DNA of 64,000 nt from the NCBI GenBank assembly GCA_046294345.1, contig JBKBJT010000002.1, positions 1-64,000 on the forward strand, in the 5' to 3' direction. A program made the translations under genes and the position numbers. This document shows, piece by piece, positions 35,579-43,488 of the stretch. A model generated the notes under the pieces. It ran no database searches. It had not been told where the DNA came from and saw only the letters and a list, made by a program, of their open reading frames with translations. This stretch comes from Ferrovibrio sp046294345. GTDB taxonomy: Bacteria > Pseudomonadota > Alphaproteobacteria > Ferrovibrionales > Ferrovibrionaceae. How positions within the stretch are numbered: position 1 is the stretch's first letter; each line of letters starts with the position of its first letter.

Positions 35579-36094
35579 TTACGAACTCCTTACGGTGGCC
35601 CGATTCAATGAGCGACCACCTGCTGAATAGGTGCGGTCGTCAGTCAGATAGCCCGAAATACCTGGCTCCGGCGCTCCTGAGCGCTGAAATGGCAGGCGAC
35701 GCTTAAACGAATCCTTTTCCTCGGACGTGAGGCGATCCCACGCCGGACTGTAGGTCAGATAACTATGGAACACGGCGCCAGAAATATTCGCGCCAGGCCG
35801 AATGCGGCCGGGATCATCATCGTTGGCGCTATCATGCGATAGCTCTCGGGCAGTGTATTGCAATGTGGGTTCTATCCAGTTGCCATTACGACGGAAGCCA
35901 TACCACACTGTGCCCAGATAGCCTGCTTTGAGGAGAGAAACTACCTCTGCCTCATACGAATCGATGTCGCTGTCGGATGGAGAGCCGTACAGCCGCTGCA
36001 TACGCTTTAAATCAGCCGCAACCTTGGCGGCCATGTGGCGTGCATGGGTTTCGGTGAATGTTGTGGTTTCTGTGGAGGTGTAACTATAGCTCAT
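35579..36094 (-). CDS. cap7: HORMA-domain protein (Cap7) of CBASS
   Basis: 171 residues from ATG 36094 (GTGAGGC upstream; the open frame reaches 36124). The sequence has the segments typical of bacterial HORMA1 proteins: THARHMAAKVAADLKRMQRLYG at the N-terminus, IEPTLQYTARELS in the centre and a conserved C-terminal safety-belt region ending GYLTDDRTYSAGGRSLNRA. In the known systems HORMA binds a phage peptide in its closed state and activates the cyclase. The start lies seven bases after the cyclase stop. Confidence 0.92.
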   Translation of the reverse strand: MSYSYTSTETTTFTETHARHMAAKVAADLKRMQRLYGSPSDSDIDSYEAEVVSLLKAGYLGTVWYGFRRNGNWIEPTLQYTARELSHDSANDDDPGRIRPGANISGAVFHSYLTYSPAWDRLTSEEKDSFKRRLPFQRSGAPEPGISGYLTDDRTYSAGGRSLNRATVRSS

Positions 36095-36101
36095 TCTTGC
36101 C

Positions 36102-37067
36102 TCACGCCTGGAAGGAAGAACCAAAAACTTTCTGCCAGTAGTAGACAGTCAGTTGTTTGGTTGGAGCTTTCAGGGCGGCATCGATGGCATCCCCGGCATC
36201 CAGCGCCGCCTCGACAATCGCATCAGCTTGCATGCGGCTATAAAGCTTGCTGACGTTGTTTTCTGCGTTCACAGGGTCGATAATCTGCACGGGTTCAGAA
36301 AAAGATTTGACCGTGCTGGCGCTGTAATAGTCGGTAAAAATGATCTTTTCACGCATGTTGCTTTTTGCGACATAAGTGAAGAAATGTTGGAGTGCCTCGG
36401 GGTAGTCTGAGAGGTCCACACCCTTGTCGCACAAATGCGCCATGATCATTTCGATCATGAACGATTTGAAGCGAAATCCATCGCGTTCGTTCTTCATGAG
36501 GCGGGCCCAGTGCTTCACCAGCCGGACGACCTGGGCGAAGTGCTTCTCCTGGGCAGTTTTGCGCTTGCGGATAAACTCCAGGTGTCGAGGGATATTGGTT
36601 TTAAGGAAAGAGCCGTCATCCTGGCTAACCAGGTTCCCATACCAGTCTGGATCGCCGTTGTAGAGAATGGGGACGACATCGACATCCAGCCCTGAGCCAC
36701 GGAAGGAAACCGTAACGCTGTAAGTCTGCGGATTAACCTGGTCTGGGCTGAAATTCGGGAAAGCCTTGCGGAGGCGGTCTGCAAGGTATTTCAACAGGGC
36801 TTGAACATCCTTCGGCGCATCAGCTCCGCTGATGTAGCAAGCAAGGTCGATATCATTGAGCGAGCGTAGGGCGGTCCCCTTGGCGAGGCTACCTGACAAC
36901 ATCATCTTCTTGAGCGTGAAGTCGGGATGCTCGCTGAGATAACCTTCAAGCTTCTCGCGGAGGTTTCGAGCTTGTGCACGATACTCAGCAGCCTTCTCTT
37001 TCGGAAGGTTCACTTTATCTTCGGCGAATTGGGCAATTTCTTTATGCCCCACGTGCTGCAAGCTCAT
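36102..37067 (-). CDS. cdnC: CD-NTase (CdnC-like cyclic oligonucleotide synthase) of CBASS
   Basis: 321 residues. The nucleotidyltransferase active site is intact: GS at 59-60 (LSGSLAKGTALRSLNDIDL) with D72 and D74, and a third acidic residue in GLDVDVVPI (D128 or D130). The C-terminal half is helical (OAS1-like). Together with HORMA, TRIP13-like ATPase and NucC this is the CdnC type, which in characterised systems makes cyclic triadenylate to activate NucC. The product here is inferred from the NucC partner. It begins 21 bases after the DUF2188 gene. Confidence 0.92.
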   Translation of the reverse strand: MSLQHVGHKEIAQFAEDKVNLPKEKAAEYRAQARNLREKLEGYLSEHPDFTLKKMMLSGSLAKGTALRSLNDIDLACYISGADAPKDVQALLKYLADRLRKAFPNFSPDQVNPQTYSVTVSFRGSGLDVDVVPILYNGDPDWYGNLVSQDDGSFLKTNIPRHLEFIRKRKTAQEKHFAQVVRLVKHWARLMKNERDGFRFKSFMIEMIMAHLCDKGVDLSDYPEALQHFFTYVAKSNMREKIIFTDYYSASTVKSFSEPVQIIDPVNAENNVSKLYSRMQADAIVEAALDAGDAIDAALKAPTKQLTVYYWQKVFGSSFQA

Positions 37068-37088
37068 CTTTGATTGGCCTCTTGTTGG

Positions 37089-37322
37089 TTAGCCCCGGGG
37101 CGGATTGGGGTCGTTCCCGTGGCTGTCGCTGCTGGCGATCTTCCCATCTTTGTTATGAATGCGAAGTTCGGTGCCCTGGTTGCGGCTGACCTCCCTGCCG
37201 CTGCTGATCGCATCCACCTTGGTGTCGTGATGACTGGTGGCCCGCGCGGCGCCGCCGCGCTTCACATCCCAACCGCCATCGGGGTTGGGAACCACATGAT
37301 GGGTCTTTGGCCCTTTACTCAT
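37089..37322 (-). CDS. DUF2188-domain small protein, first gene of the CBASS operon
   Basis: 77 residues forming one DUF2188 domain (KTHHVVPNPDGGWDVKRGGAARATSHHDTK, then ISSGREVSRNQGTELRIHNKDGKI). AGGAGG stands seven bases before ATG 37322. DUF2188 proteins are small, beta-rich and of unknown function, some attached to defence loci. It lies between the divergent CapH-type regulator and the cyclase, with only 21 bases to the cyclase start, so it is transcribed first in the CBASS operon. A direct role in CBASS is inference from position only. Confidence 0.82.
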   Translation of the reverse strand: MSKGPKTHHVVPNPDGGWDVKRGGAARATSHHDTKVDAISSGREVSRNQGTELRIHNKDGKIASSDSHGNDPNPPRG

Positions 37323-37381
37323 TTGTCAGCCTCCTAATTTTGCAGCCGATTCAATAAGAAGGTAGAAAAAATACCTCTACT

Positions 37382-37443
37382 CCGAACATAATGCCGAATT
37401 GCTATTCGGTAGTCAAGGGGGTAAAATACGCTTATACCGAACA
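37382..37443. promoter_or_regulatory. CapH-type operator between the control pair and the CBASS operon
   Basis: CCGAAT-TGCT-ATTCGG is a perfect inverted repeat at 37394-37409. Half sites CCGAACA occur on each side, at 37382 and 37437. It lies in the 146-base divergent promoter region. The three sites make it a likely binding region for the helix-turn-helix regulator at 37469, controlling itself and the CBASS genes. Confidence 0.72.
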
Positions 37444-37468
37444 GGCAAATGGTTAGGAGGTGCCCTCA

Positions 37469-37792
37469 ATGACAAACATTCTGGGAGAGAAAATCCGTAA
37501 GCTGAGAAAAGATCAGGGGCTTACGCTGGACAAGCTGGCGGAACTCACTGAGTCGAGCAAAAGCTATATATGGGAGCTGGAGAACAAAAACCCGCCTAGA
37601 CCATCAGCGGAAAAGCTTGCGAAGATTGCTGAGAAGCTTGGCACCACAATTGAATATTTAATGGACGAGGGCAAAGACGTCTCGGTGGAGGATGCCGCAG
37701 ATGCGCAATTTTATCGGCAGTATAAAAAAATGGATCCTGTGACGAGAGCTAAAATTCGTCGGATGGTGAAAGTTTTTGGGGAGGGTGAATGA
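37469..37792 (+). CDS. capH: XRE-family repressor, CapH-like
   Basis: 107 residues from ATG 37469, eight bases after AGGAGG (the GTG at 37460 is less likely). The N-terminal helix-turn-helix is IRKLRKDQGLTLDKLAEL...SKSYIWELENKNP, and the C-terminal part (KMDPVTRAKIRRMVKVF) is a short dimerisation-like tail. It overlaps the metallopeptidase gene by four bases and is divergent from CBASS. This matches the described CapH/CapP pair, in which CapH represses the CBASS promoter until CapP cleaves it during DNA damage. The identification rests on family and position. Confidence 0.83.
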   Translation: MTNILGEKIRKLRKDQGLTLDKLAELTESSKSYIWELENKNPPRPSAEKLAKIAEKLGTTIEYLMDEGKDVSVEDAADAQFYRQYKKMDPVTRAKIRRMVKVFGEGE

Positions 37793-38706
37793 CAGAAGTT
37801 TTATCACCATACCGCTGGGCCAACAATTTAACGAAAGTCCTGAACGCTGTTTACGGCTCTGGCCAAGAGCGCTTTCCAATCAATATTCAGCAACTAGCAA
37901 AAGACTACAGTCGGCAATTGTTCCCTGACGACCCCATTGCCGAAGTTGCCGGCGATACGTTGCATGGGTTTGATGGGGCGCTTTATCGGGCGCCTAATGG
38001 CAAGAAGGGGTGGTACATAATATACAACAGCGCGGTTAGCTCTAAGGGGCGTATTAACTTCACTCTCGCTCATGAGCTTGGCCACTATCTAATCCATCGC
38101 TCGCAATTCCCAGATGGCTTGGAATGTGGGCCGCAAGACATGCTGCGGTGGGATAGCGAGTATCGTCAGATCGAGCAGCAAGCCAACGATTTTGCCACGA
38201 CCTTACTAATGCCGCTCGATGACTATCGGCGGCAGATAGATGCAAAGGCTAAGCCTACTTTAGAAGATATCGGGGCGTGCGCGGCTCGGTATAACGTCTC
38301 GTTGATGGCCGCGACTTTGCGTTGGCTGCAATACACTGAGCGCAGGTCAATCTTAGTTGTTTCAAGGGATGGCTTTATTCTTTGGGCTCGCTCAAGCCAG
38401 CGAGCATTTAAGACCGGACTCTATTTTAAAGTTTCCGGAAGGCCACCAATCTCCATTCCGGCAGCCTCTCTTCCGGCTCAACCAAACGTACTTGAGGACA
38501 ATAAAGGAAGCGTCAAACATGACGCCGGTGTGTGGTTATCTGAACCTTGTGAAGAAGTTTCTCTGATTTCAGATCAATATGATTTCGCTATGTCATTGCT
38601 GCACTTCAGTGATGTCATTTCCTATACTGGTATTGAAGATGAACCGGAAGAAGACGTTTTTGATCGAATGCGCAGGCGGCCTTATAGACCCTTTGGAGAG
38701 GGGTAG
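37789..38706 (+). CDS. capP: ImmA/IrrE-type metallopeptidase, CapP-like
   Basis: 305 residues. The zinc-protease motif HELGHYLIHR begins at residue 95, with a third ligand in EYRQIEQQANDF, as in ImmA/IrrE. The C-terminal 130 residues (VVSRDGFILWARSSQRAF onward) form an added domain of GAF-like character, as expected for CapP, where it senses single-stranded DNA. The start overlaps the CapH-like stop (ATGA). Expected action: cut CapH upon DNA damage and release CBASS expression. The sensing role is inferred from the described pair. Confidence 0.83.
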   Translation: MTEVLSPYRWANNLTKVLNAVYGSGQERFPINIQQLAKDYSRQLFPDDPIAEVAGDTLHGFDGALYRAPNGKKGWYIIYNSAVSSKGRINFTLAHELGHYLIHRSQFPDGLECGPQDMLRWDSEYRQIEQQANDFATTLLMPLDDYRRQIDAKAKPTLEDIGACAARYNVSLMAATLRWLQYTERRSILVVSRDGFILWARSSQRAFKTGLYFKVSGRPPISIPAASLPAQPNVLEDNKGSVKHDAGVWLSEPCEEVSLISDQYDFAMSLLHFSDVISYTGIEDEPEEDVFDRMRRRPYRPFGEG

Positions 38707-39659
38707 TTTTTTTTGAGCATGTTGTAATCCCATTTTCCTTAGAAAAAATTTTATAAGATGGGCCTTGAAGATTGTGGGCTTCGTTCCCACAACAATGGGC
38801 ATAAGAGAATCTGTTCTCACGTTTCAAGAAAAACCCCTCCTCATGAAGAGAAGGGGCTGGGAATTTCCTTCCGGAATTATATCTGAAAACCCCCGGCAGG
38901 GTTTGTTGTTAGCAGACACATCCTGCTCACGCGTTCTGTGTCTGCACGTACCTCGTGAGCCTCCAAAGCTACACTAAGTGGGCGCATCGCTATCCTTGGC
39001 TGATACCTCGGTAGCATCGCATGCATCGCTGGGAATAGGTTCTGGAGTCCCAAACGATGCCAGGTGTATATCCGCTGCTCTCGCGAGCTTTGGATATTGT
39101 CAAACGGTCCGACAGCGGTTGTGCGCTTTGGACCTCAGTGCTGGGCATCAGTTGCTGTAGAAGGGCTACTGATGCTTGCGTATCAGATCATTGTCGGCGC
39201 CATGCGCCTCAAATGATCGCTTCGATGCCGACCTGGATACCCCAAAGAATGAAGTGAACCAGAGTTCGAGCTATCAAGCGCGGCAGTCGCCGGATAAACC
39301 GGCGTTTCCAGATCGTCCAAGGACTTTCCGGAAGTTTAACCACTGAGTACGCGCGCACTCTGTGGCAGTCGTCTTGGCTGTGAATTTGAAGCGCCGTTTC
39401 GGGGCGTTTCTCATCAGATGCCATGCTTCACCAACAGGTATGACTACTGGCTTGATGGAACCTGAACCTGATCAAGCCAGGCTTGAAGGCGGCTACGGCC
39501 GGGAAATGGTCGTGGCCCCACCCCACCCTCAGAGCGGGTTGCAAGCTGGGATGGTGGCAAAAGCCTAATTGTTGATTTTTAGCGAGACAACCTCCGACTT
39601 TATGTCGGGGGTTGTTGCGTTTGCATAATAAAGTATGCGCAGGCTTATCCTGGCAAACG
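38707..39659. other. gene-poor stretch, possibly decayed
   Basis: About 950 bases in which I see no convincing gene. Short open frames on both strands lack ribosome sites and recognisable domains. A frame at 39209-39424 (minus) has a hydrophobic basic C-terminal half, RFIRRLPRLIARTLVHFILWG, and could be a remnant. A stem ACAACCTCCGAC/GTCGGGGGTTGT lies near 39588-39615, and the run CCCCTCCTC...GAGAAGGGG near 38836-38860 could form a weak hairpin after the metallopeptidase. Confidence 0.45.
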
Positions 39660-39686
39660 AAAGCCCGGCATTGCCGGGCTTTCTTA
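39660..39686 (-). terminator. rho-independent terminator of the methyltransferase operon
   Basis: AAAGCCCGGCA and TGCCGGGCTTTC form a nearly perfect stem just beyond the methyltransferase stop. A and T runs on each side suggest it acts in both directions. Confidence 0.82.
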
Positions 39687-39690
39687 TTTG

Positions 39691-40392
39691 CTAGCAGGCC
39701 AGACGCCTCATGGCGGTTGCGGCATGCCGGTCATCCAGCTCAATACCGATGTATTGGCGATTGAGTTGCTTGGCGGCTAGCAAGGTGCTGCCGCTGCCGG
39801 CGAAGGGGTCCAGCACGATCTGCCCCGGTGATGAAAAGCTGCGGATGAGCGGTTTCAGGGATTCCGATGACTTCTCGGTGGGATGATGCCGGTTCCGGGA
39901 ATAGGCCCAAGGCAGCGTATCCGGGATGGGCTGTTCGGGCTGCTGAGGGCGACCTTTGGCCAGGAGGTAGGCCTGCTCATGGCGGTACGCCAGGAAGCGA
40001 CGGTTTGAGCAGTAGCGCTTGGTCCAGACAATATGGCCGACGGGGTAAAGCCCTGCTTTCCGCCAGGCGGCCATGAACAGGTCAACTCTGTGCCAGCCAT
40101 AGAAGGAGACGCACAGGGTATCAGGGCGCATGACCCGGTATACCTCAGCGAACGCGGGCGTCAGCCAGGTATCATCGGCGTCATTGTGGACGGTGCGACC
40201 TGAGCGGTCCTTGTAGCGGGCAAGATACGGCGGGTCGGTAACCACCAGATCAACGGATTCAGCCGGGAAGCGGGCCAGTACGTCGATGCAGTCACCGCAA
40301 TGGATAGTGTTGAGAATGTTGGTGTGATGATACGCATTCATTGGAATAGCTTTCATTGAAATTGATAGATGCCAATGGAAGTGACGGGGCAT
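39691..40392 (-). CDS. orphan DNA methyltransferase (beta-class, N4-cytosine or N6-adenine)
   Basis: 233 residues. The catalytic motif LVVTDPPYLAR (TDPPY) comes early (near residue 53) and the SAM motif VLDPFAGSGSTLLAAK late (near residue 195), the beta-class order. No restriction partner is nearby, so it probably modifies the element's own DNA, protecting it from host restriction on entry; this is inference. I give ATG 40392 because it overlaps the preceding stop (TAATG), which would couple translation; in-frame ATG codons at 40356 and 40341 are alternatives. Target sequence unknown. Confidence 0.88.
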   Translation of the reverse strand: MPRHFHWHLSISMKAIPMNAYHHTNILNTIHCGDCIDVLARFPAESVDLVVTDPPYLARYKDRSGRTVHNDADDTWLTPAFAEVYRVMRPDTLCVSFYGWHRVDLFMAAWRKAGLYPVGHIVWTKRYCSNRRFLAYRHEQAYLLAKGRPQQPEQPIPDTLPWAYSRNRHHPTEKSSESLKPLIRSFSSPGQIVLDPFAGSGSTLLAAKQLNRQYIGIELDDRHAATAMRRLAC

Positions 40393-40610
40393 TACTGCCC
40401 CGCACCCTCGGCTTGGTCATTGGGCAGAACGATGATGCTGCCGGCGGTATTGGGAAGCAGGTCGAGCATCTGGCGGAAGCCATTGCCTTTCTGCGTGGCC
40501 CACATGGCGCCGATGCGCACCCAGGGAGCATTCTCCCGCTCGGGAGCGAACCAGACGATATGCGTTGGTGCGTTGCCGCTGCGGTTTTCTGATTTCACTT
40601 TCTTGGACAT
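40392..40610 (-). CDS. small uncharacterised protein coupled to the methyltransferase
   Basis: 72 residues from ATG 40610, with GGAAAGGG upstream; the long frame to 40835 has no supported start. The sequence (HIVWFAPERENAPWVRIGAMW, then GFRQMLDLLPNTAGSIIVLPN) is compact and soluble, without a family I know. Its stop overlaps the methyltransferase ATG. Such small proteins accompany orphan methyltransferases in mobilizable plasmids. Role unknown. Confidence 0.65.
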   Translation of the reverse strand: MSKKVKSENRSGNAPTHIVWFAPERENAPWVRIGAMWATQKGNGFRQMLDLLPNTAGSIIVLPNDQAEGAGQ

Positions 40611-40725
40611 GAATTCACCCTTTCCTTTGTGTCTGCCGCACCATTGCGGCCTCGATGGAAGTGGTGAGGTCCGGCAGGCGACGACTGCACCCAGAGGGCG
40701 AAGCGCAGCGGTAGATGGCAGGGGG

Positions 40726-40787
40726 CGATGTTTTTTGCAGCGAAGCGGCGCGAGGAAGTCAGCGAAGCTGACGGGGACAAAACATCG
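40726..40787. promoter_or_regulatory. structured leader upstream of the methyltransferase operon
   Basis: CGATGTTTT at 40726-40734 pairs with AAAACATCG at 40779-40787, and inside them GTCAGC-GAA-GCTGAC (40758-40772) forms a short hairpin. It lies about 116 bases before the first gene, on either strand. It could be a regulatory leader or a small RNA; the surrounding stretch 40611-41084 has no other gene I can support. Confidence 0.4.
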
Positions 40788-41084
40788 ACGCCGACCATTG
40801 CAGGCCAAGGCGACGGCCGGGCCAGCTTCCATCAAGAGAGGCCGTTATGGATGCGCTACAAAGGGAATGGGGGGGGGTCTAAGGAAGTGAGTATCGAAAT
40901 TGACGGCAGGCTGGTGCCACCGCTTCAGGATCGTTCGTGGCTTTGAGGGAGATGACGCTTACTGGGTTTCATGCGGCGCGAGTGGTGGGTTATTTCGAAA
41001 AGCCATGATCAGGACTTGAAGTCATTGTCAGCGATTCCCATTACTTGATGCGAAGGCGTATCTTTATACAGTTTTGACTGATGG

Positions 41085-41588
41085 ATGCGTCCAGATTTCC
41101 CCGAAACCTTCTTAGGAGGCGCTTGGGGAAACCTGAGCGGTAATCCAATGCGTATTGATCAGCTAGTCAGAATAGGTGCCTTGCTTATCTTCTGCGTCGG
41201 TGTGGGTGCGGTGGGATATTTCTTCGCTCAGCACGGCCAGTCGTGGGTACAGTTCGTCGATTTGACGTTGGCCGCAGTATTGGGGTCGGCTTTAGTAACC
41301 TTCCTCTTTGCGTGTGTGGCTGATGACGGTGAGGGGCGCTCAGGCTATTGGCTTGTGCGCGAAAGCGCGCGGGGCATGTCGTTTGTTCTGGCTTACTTTG
41401 TAGGCAGGGCAATTCTTCCGCCGGGAATCTATTCCGACACAAGCGTTCTCTATTTGGGAGGCGCCGTGTTGGGCCTGTTTGAGTTGCCTCATGACCAGGC
41501 TGTGCTGATAAATCAGGTGGTTCTGCTATCAACAATCGGATTTTTTATAACAGCTGTGATGCTCAAGCCAGCAACCGCATCGCGATAG
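41085..41588 (+). CDS. small integral membrane protein
   Basis: 167 residues, or 146 if ATG 41148 is the start. Four hydrophobic helices are visible: LVRIGALLIFCVGVGAVGYF, FVDLTLAAVLGSALVTFLFA, SVLYLGGAVLGLFEL and VLLSTIGFFITAVMLK. The loops are short. No family was recognised. It is transcribed away from the methyltransferase and ends in a hairpin shared with the next gene. Its place among mobile-element genes may indicate a plasmid maintenance or surface role, but nothing shows this. Confidence 0.6.
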   Translation: MRPDFPETFLGGAWGNLSGNPMRIDQLVRIGALLIFCVGVGAVGYFFAQHGQSWVQFVDLTLAAVLGSALVTFLFACVADDGEGRSGYWLVRESARGMSFVLAYFVGRAILPPGIYSDTSVLYLGGAVLGLFELPHDQAVLINQVVLLSTIGFFITAVMLKPATASR

Positions 41589-41599
41589 TTATCGCTATT

Positions 41600-41630
41600 A
41601 ATCCCTCATCATTGTGATGGGGGATTTTTT
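41600..41630 (+). terminator. terminator between convergent membrane-protein genes
   Basis: ATCCCTCATCA and TGATGGGGGAT pair around TTG and are followed by six T residues. It closes the plus-strand gene and overlaps the 3' end of the minus-strand gene. Confidence 0.8.
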
Positions 41631-42568
41631 CGTGACAGGTTCTCGTCAAGCCGTTGATCGTAGCGAAGAATGATTTGAGCGTGTATGCGGTTGTTTTCCC
41701 ATGATCGATAAATCAAAAAAATGAAAACTACGCAGAAAATATAGGTTAGCAGTAGAAGCCATATTGCTAAGCTGGAAGGCTCAACAATTATCGTAGCCAA
41801 GGTTAATATGAAAAACAGAATGGGTGAGGCAAGAAAGAATAGATACCACGTCTTTCCGAGTAAAAGGCTGCGCGGGATTTCATCAACCTTGATATTTTTT
41901 ATGTCGGATAATAGTTCTGTCGCTTGAGGGAATTGCTTTGTAGCGGCCACGCTAAGCCAGAACGCTGCGATTTTCTCCATAATCGCAAGATTGTAGTGAA
42001 TCTGCTCTTTATAAAATTTTCTTTGCGCTTTGATTTCGTCTTTCCCCATATTTTCTAGAAGGGATGAATAAATTTCTTCGATCTTTCCCGCTCTATGCTC
42101 GACTTCCTCAAAGTCTCTATAAAACAATCTGATCGCATGTTTCTCTTTCCCCCATGCGCATTTCCTTATGTCATCTTGGAGAGAGTTGTAGATCACATGA
42201 GGCTCTCGTCCCGTCCTTAAAAATGGTAATTCACTCCCGTTCTCGTCAAATCTATCCAGCCATGCTCGCGTTGCTAATACCGATGACGCGGCGAACTTCA
42301 CTCGATACTGAGCGTCATTGTATATAGTGCGAGCTAAATGCATTCTGTTGAATGAGTACAGAATTATTGTTTTTGACCACCAGATAAGAAATGGAATTAA
42401 GGCAATTCTGATTGCTAGGAGAATAGGGTCTGCGCTGCCGAGCAAACCAGCAACAGTTGGGGGATTAGGGGGAGGAGAGGCGCTGTTTGCCGAAGTATTT
42501 AACAGAAGGAAAGTTAGAAGAGTAGCCAAGGCGATATAGTAAAAAGCGTTCCGCATCGCTTTCTCCAT
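41609..42568 (-). CDS. uncharacterised membrane protein
   Basis: 319 residues. The N-terminus looks like a membrane helix or signal (FYYIALATLLTFLLLNTSANS), followed by ILLAIRIALIPFLIWWSKTIIL. A soluble helical middle of about 150 residues with charged residues (EEVEHRAGKIEEIYSSLLE) comes next, then two C-terminal helices (YLFFLASPILFFILTLATIIV, IWLLLLTYIFCVVFIFLIY). The pattern suggests an inner-membrane protein with a cytoplasmic helical domain. It is AT-rich relative to the chromosome, as expected for cargo. I know no family for it. Confidence 0.6.
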   Translation of the reverse strand: MEKAMRNAFYYIALATLLTFLLLNTSANSASPPPNPPTVAGLLGSADPILLAIRIALIPFLIWWSKTIILYSFNRMHLARTIYNDAQYRVKFAASSVLATRAWLDRFDENGSELPFLRTGREPHVIYNSLQDDIRKCAWGKEKHAIRLFYRDFEEVEHRAGKIEEIYSSLLENMGKDEIKAQRKFYKEQIHYNLAIMEKIAAFWLSVAATKQFPQATELLSDIKNIKVDEIPRSLLLGKTWYLFFLASPILFFILTLATIIVEPSSLAIWLLLLTYIFCVVFIFLIYRSWENNRIHAQIILRYDQRLDENLSRKNPPSQ

Positions 42569-42693
42569 TGCTTTGCCTGTTAGCGCATTCTCGTTATCTT
42601 AGACGGCAATTATCAATCGCTATTGTGCTTCCTTACTTGCCTTGCGACCGAATGGCCAATTCTGTAACTCGATACAAGTCCTGAAATCGGCCG

Positions 42694-43302
42694 CTACGCC
42701 CACATTTTCCGGGCGAATCTACGCTCTTCCGATCCTACCGCATCGCCATAGATTGCTGTGGTACTGATCTTGGCATGGCCCAGCCATTTTTGAAGCAGAT
42801 TCAGCGGCACGCCTCGTTCCAGGGCGGCAACGCCGAAGCCATGACGCAGGCCCTTGGCGGTGGCGTGCGGGCCGGCAATGCCGGCAGCAGCCATCGCTTC
42901 CTTGACGCGGCGGTGGCCGGTCATCCGGTGCCAGGGCCATAATCTCGTATGCGTGGAGTCCAGGTCATGCACGGTGGCCAGCCTGGTCAGCAGGCCCCGT
43001 GACACCGGCACCGCGCGGAACACGCCGGGGCGACGCTTCTTGAGGCTGCGAAACACCACCACGCCTGCCGCCTGATCTATGTGATCGGGCGTCAGCTCCA
43101 GGGCCTCCGACAACCGGCAGCCGGTTTCCTTGAGCAGCCAGCAGAACGTCAGCACCTCCGGCGCAAAGCTTCGCGCAGCCGCCATGAACGCCCGCCGCTC
43201 CGCATCGGTGAGATACTTCCGATGCCCGGACGCATCCAGCAGGCCCCATTCAGGTCGCTCCCCACCATCCTCCGCCATGTAGCCAAACGCTCCAAACCTC
43301 AT
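42694..43302 (-). CDS. small tyrosine recombinase (catalytic domain only)
   Basis: 202 residues containing a whole catalytic domain: arginine in ETGCRLSEALELTPDHI, the H-x-x-R box in AKGLRHGFGVAALE, and WLGHAKISTTAIYGDAVG with the nucleophilic Tyr. The usual N-terminal SAM-like DNA-binding domain is missing, and only about 30 residues precede the core. Such short recombinases occur on mobilizable plasmids and may resolve multimers. It could also be a truncated integrase of an older element. It is unrelated in detail to the two full-length integrases at the right end. Confidence 0.8.
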   Translation of the reverse strand: MRFGAFGYMAEDGGERPEWGLLDASGHRKYLTDAERRAFMAAARSFAPEVLTFCWLLKETGCRLSEALELTPDHIDQAAGVVVFRSLKKRRPGVFRAVPVSRGLLTRLATVHDLDSTHTRLWPWHRMTGHRRVKEAMAAAGIAGPHATAKGLRHGFGVAALERGVPLNLLQKWLGHAKISTTAIYGDAVGSEERRFARKMWA

Positions 43303-43488
43303 GCGGGAATCGTATCACCCGCCGCCCAGTCCCTGTGACCGTATTGGCCATACTGTCACCACTTCAGGGGCGGGGCTGTGGTCAGAAAGCCATAGTCAGC
43401 ACTGAGCAGCCTCTAGCGAGCTGAGGAAATTCGCTGGACATTGTGCCCTTGTCTAGGCAATCAATCGGGAAAATGGCGGGGGCTGGGG

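Noticed and set aside
37469..38706. HTH and ImmA/IrrE pair as an ordinary toxin-antitoxin or phage repressor pair
   Set aside because: The pair is divergent from a complete CBASS operon with a shared operator, which fits CapH/CapP better.
39362..39568. 68-codon plus-strand frame
   Set aside because: No ribosome site, no domain, low-complexity C-terminus; it lies in the gene-poor stretch.
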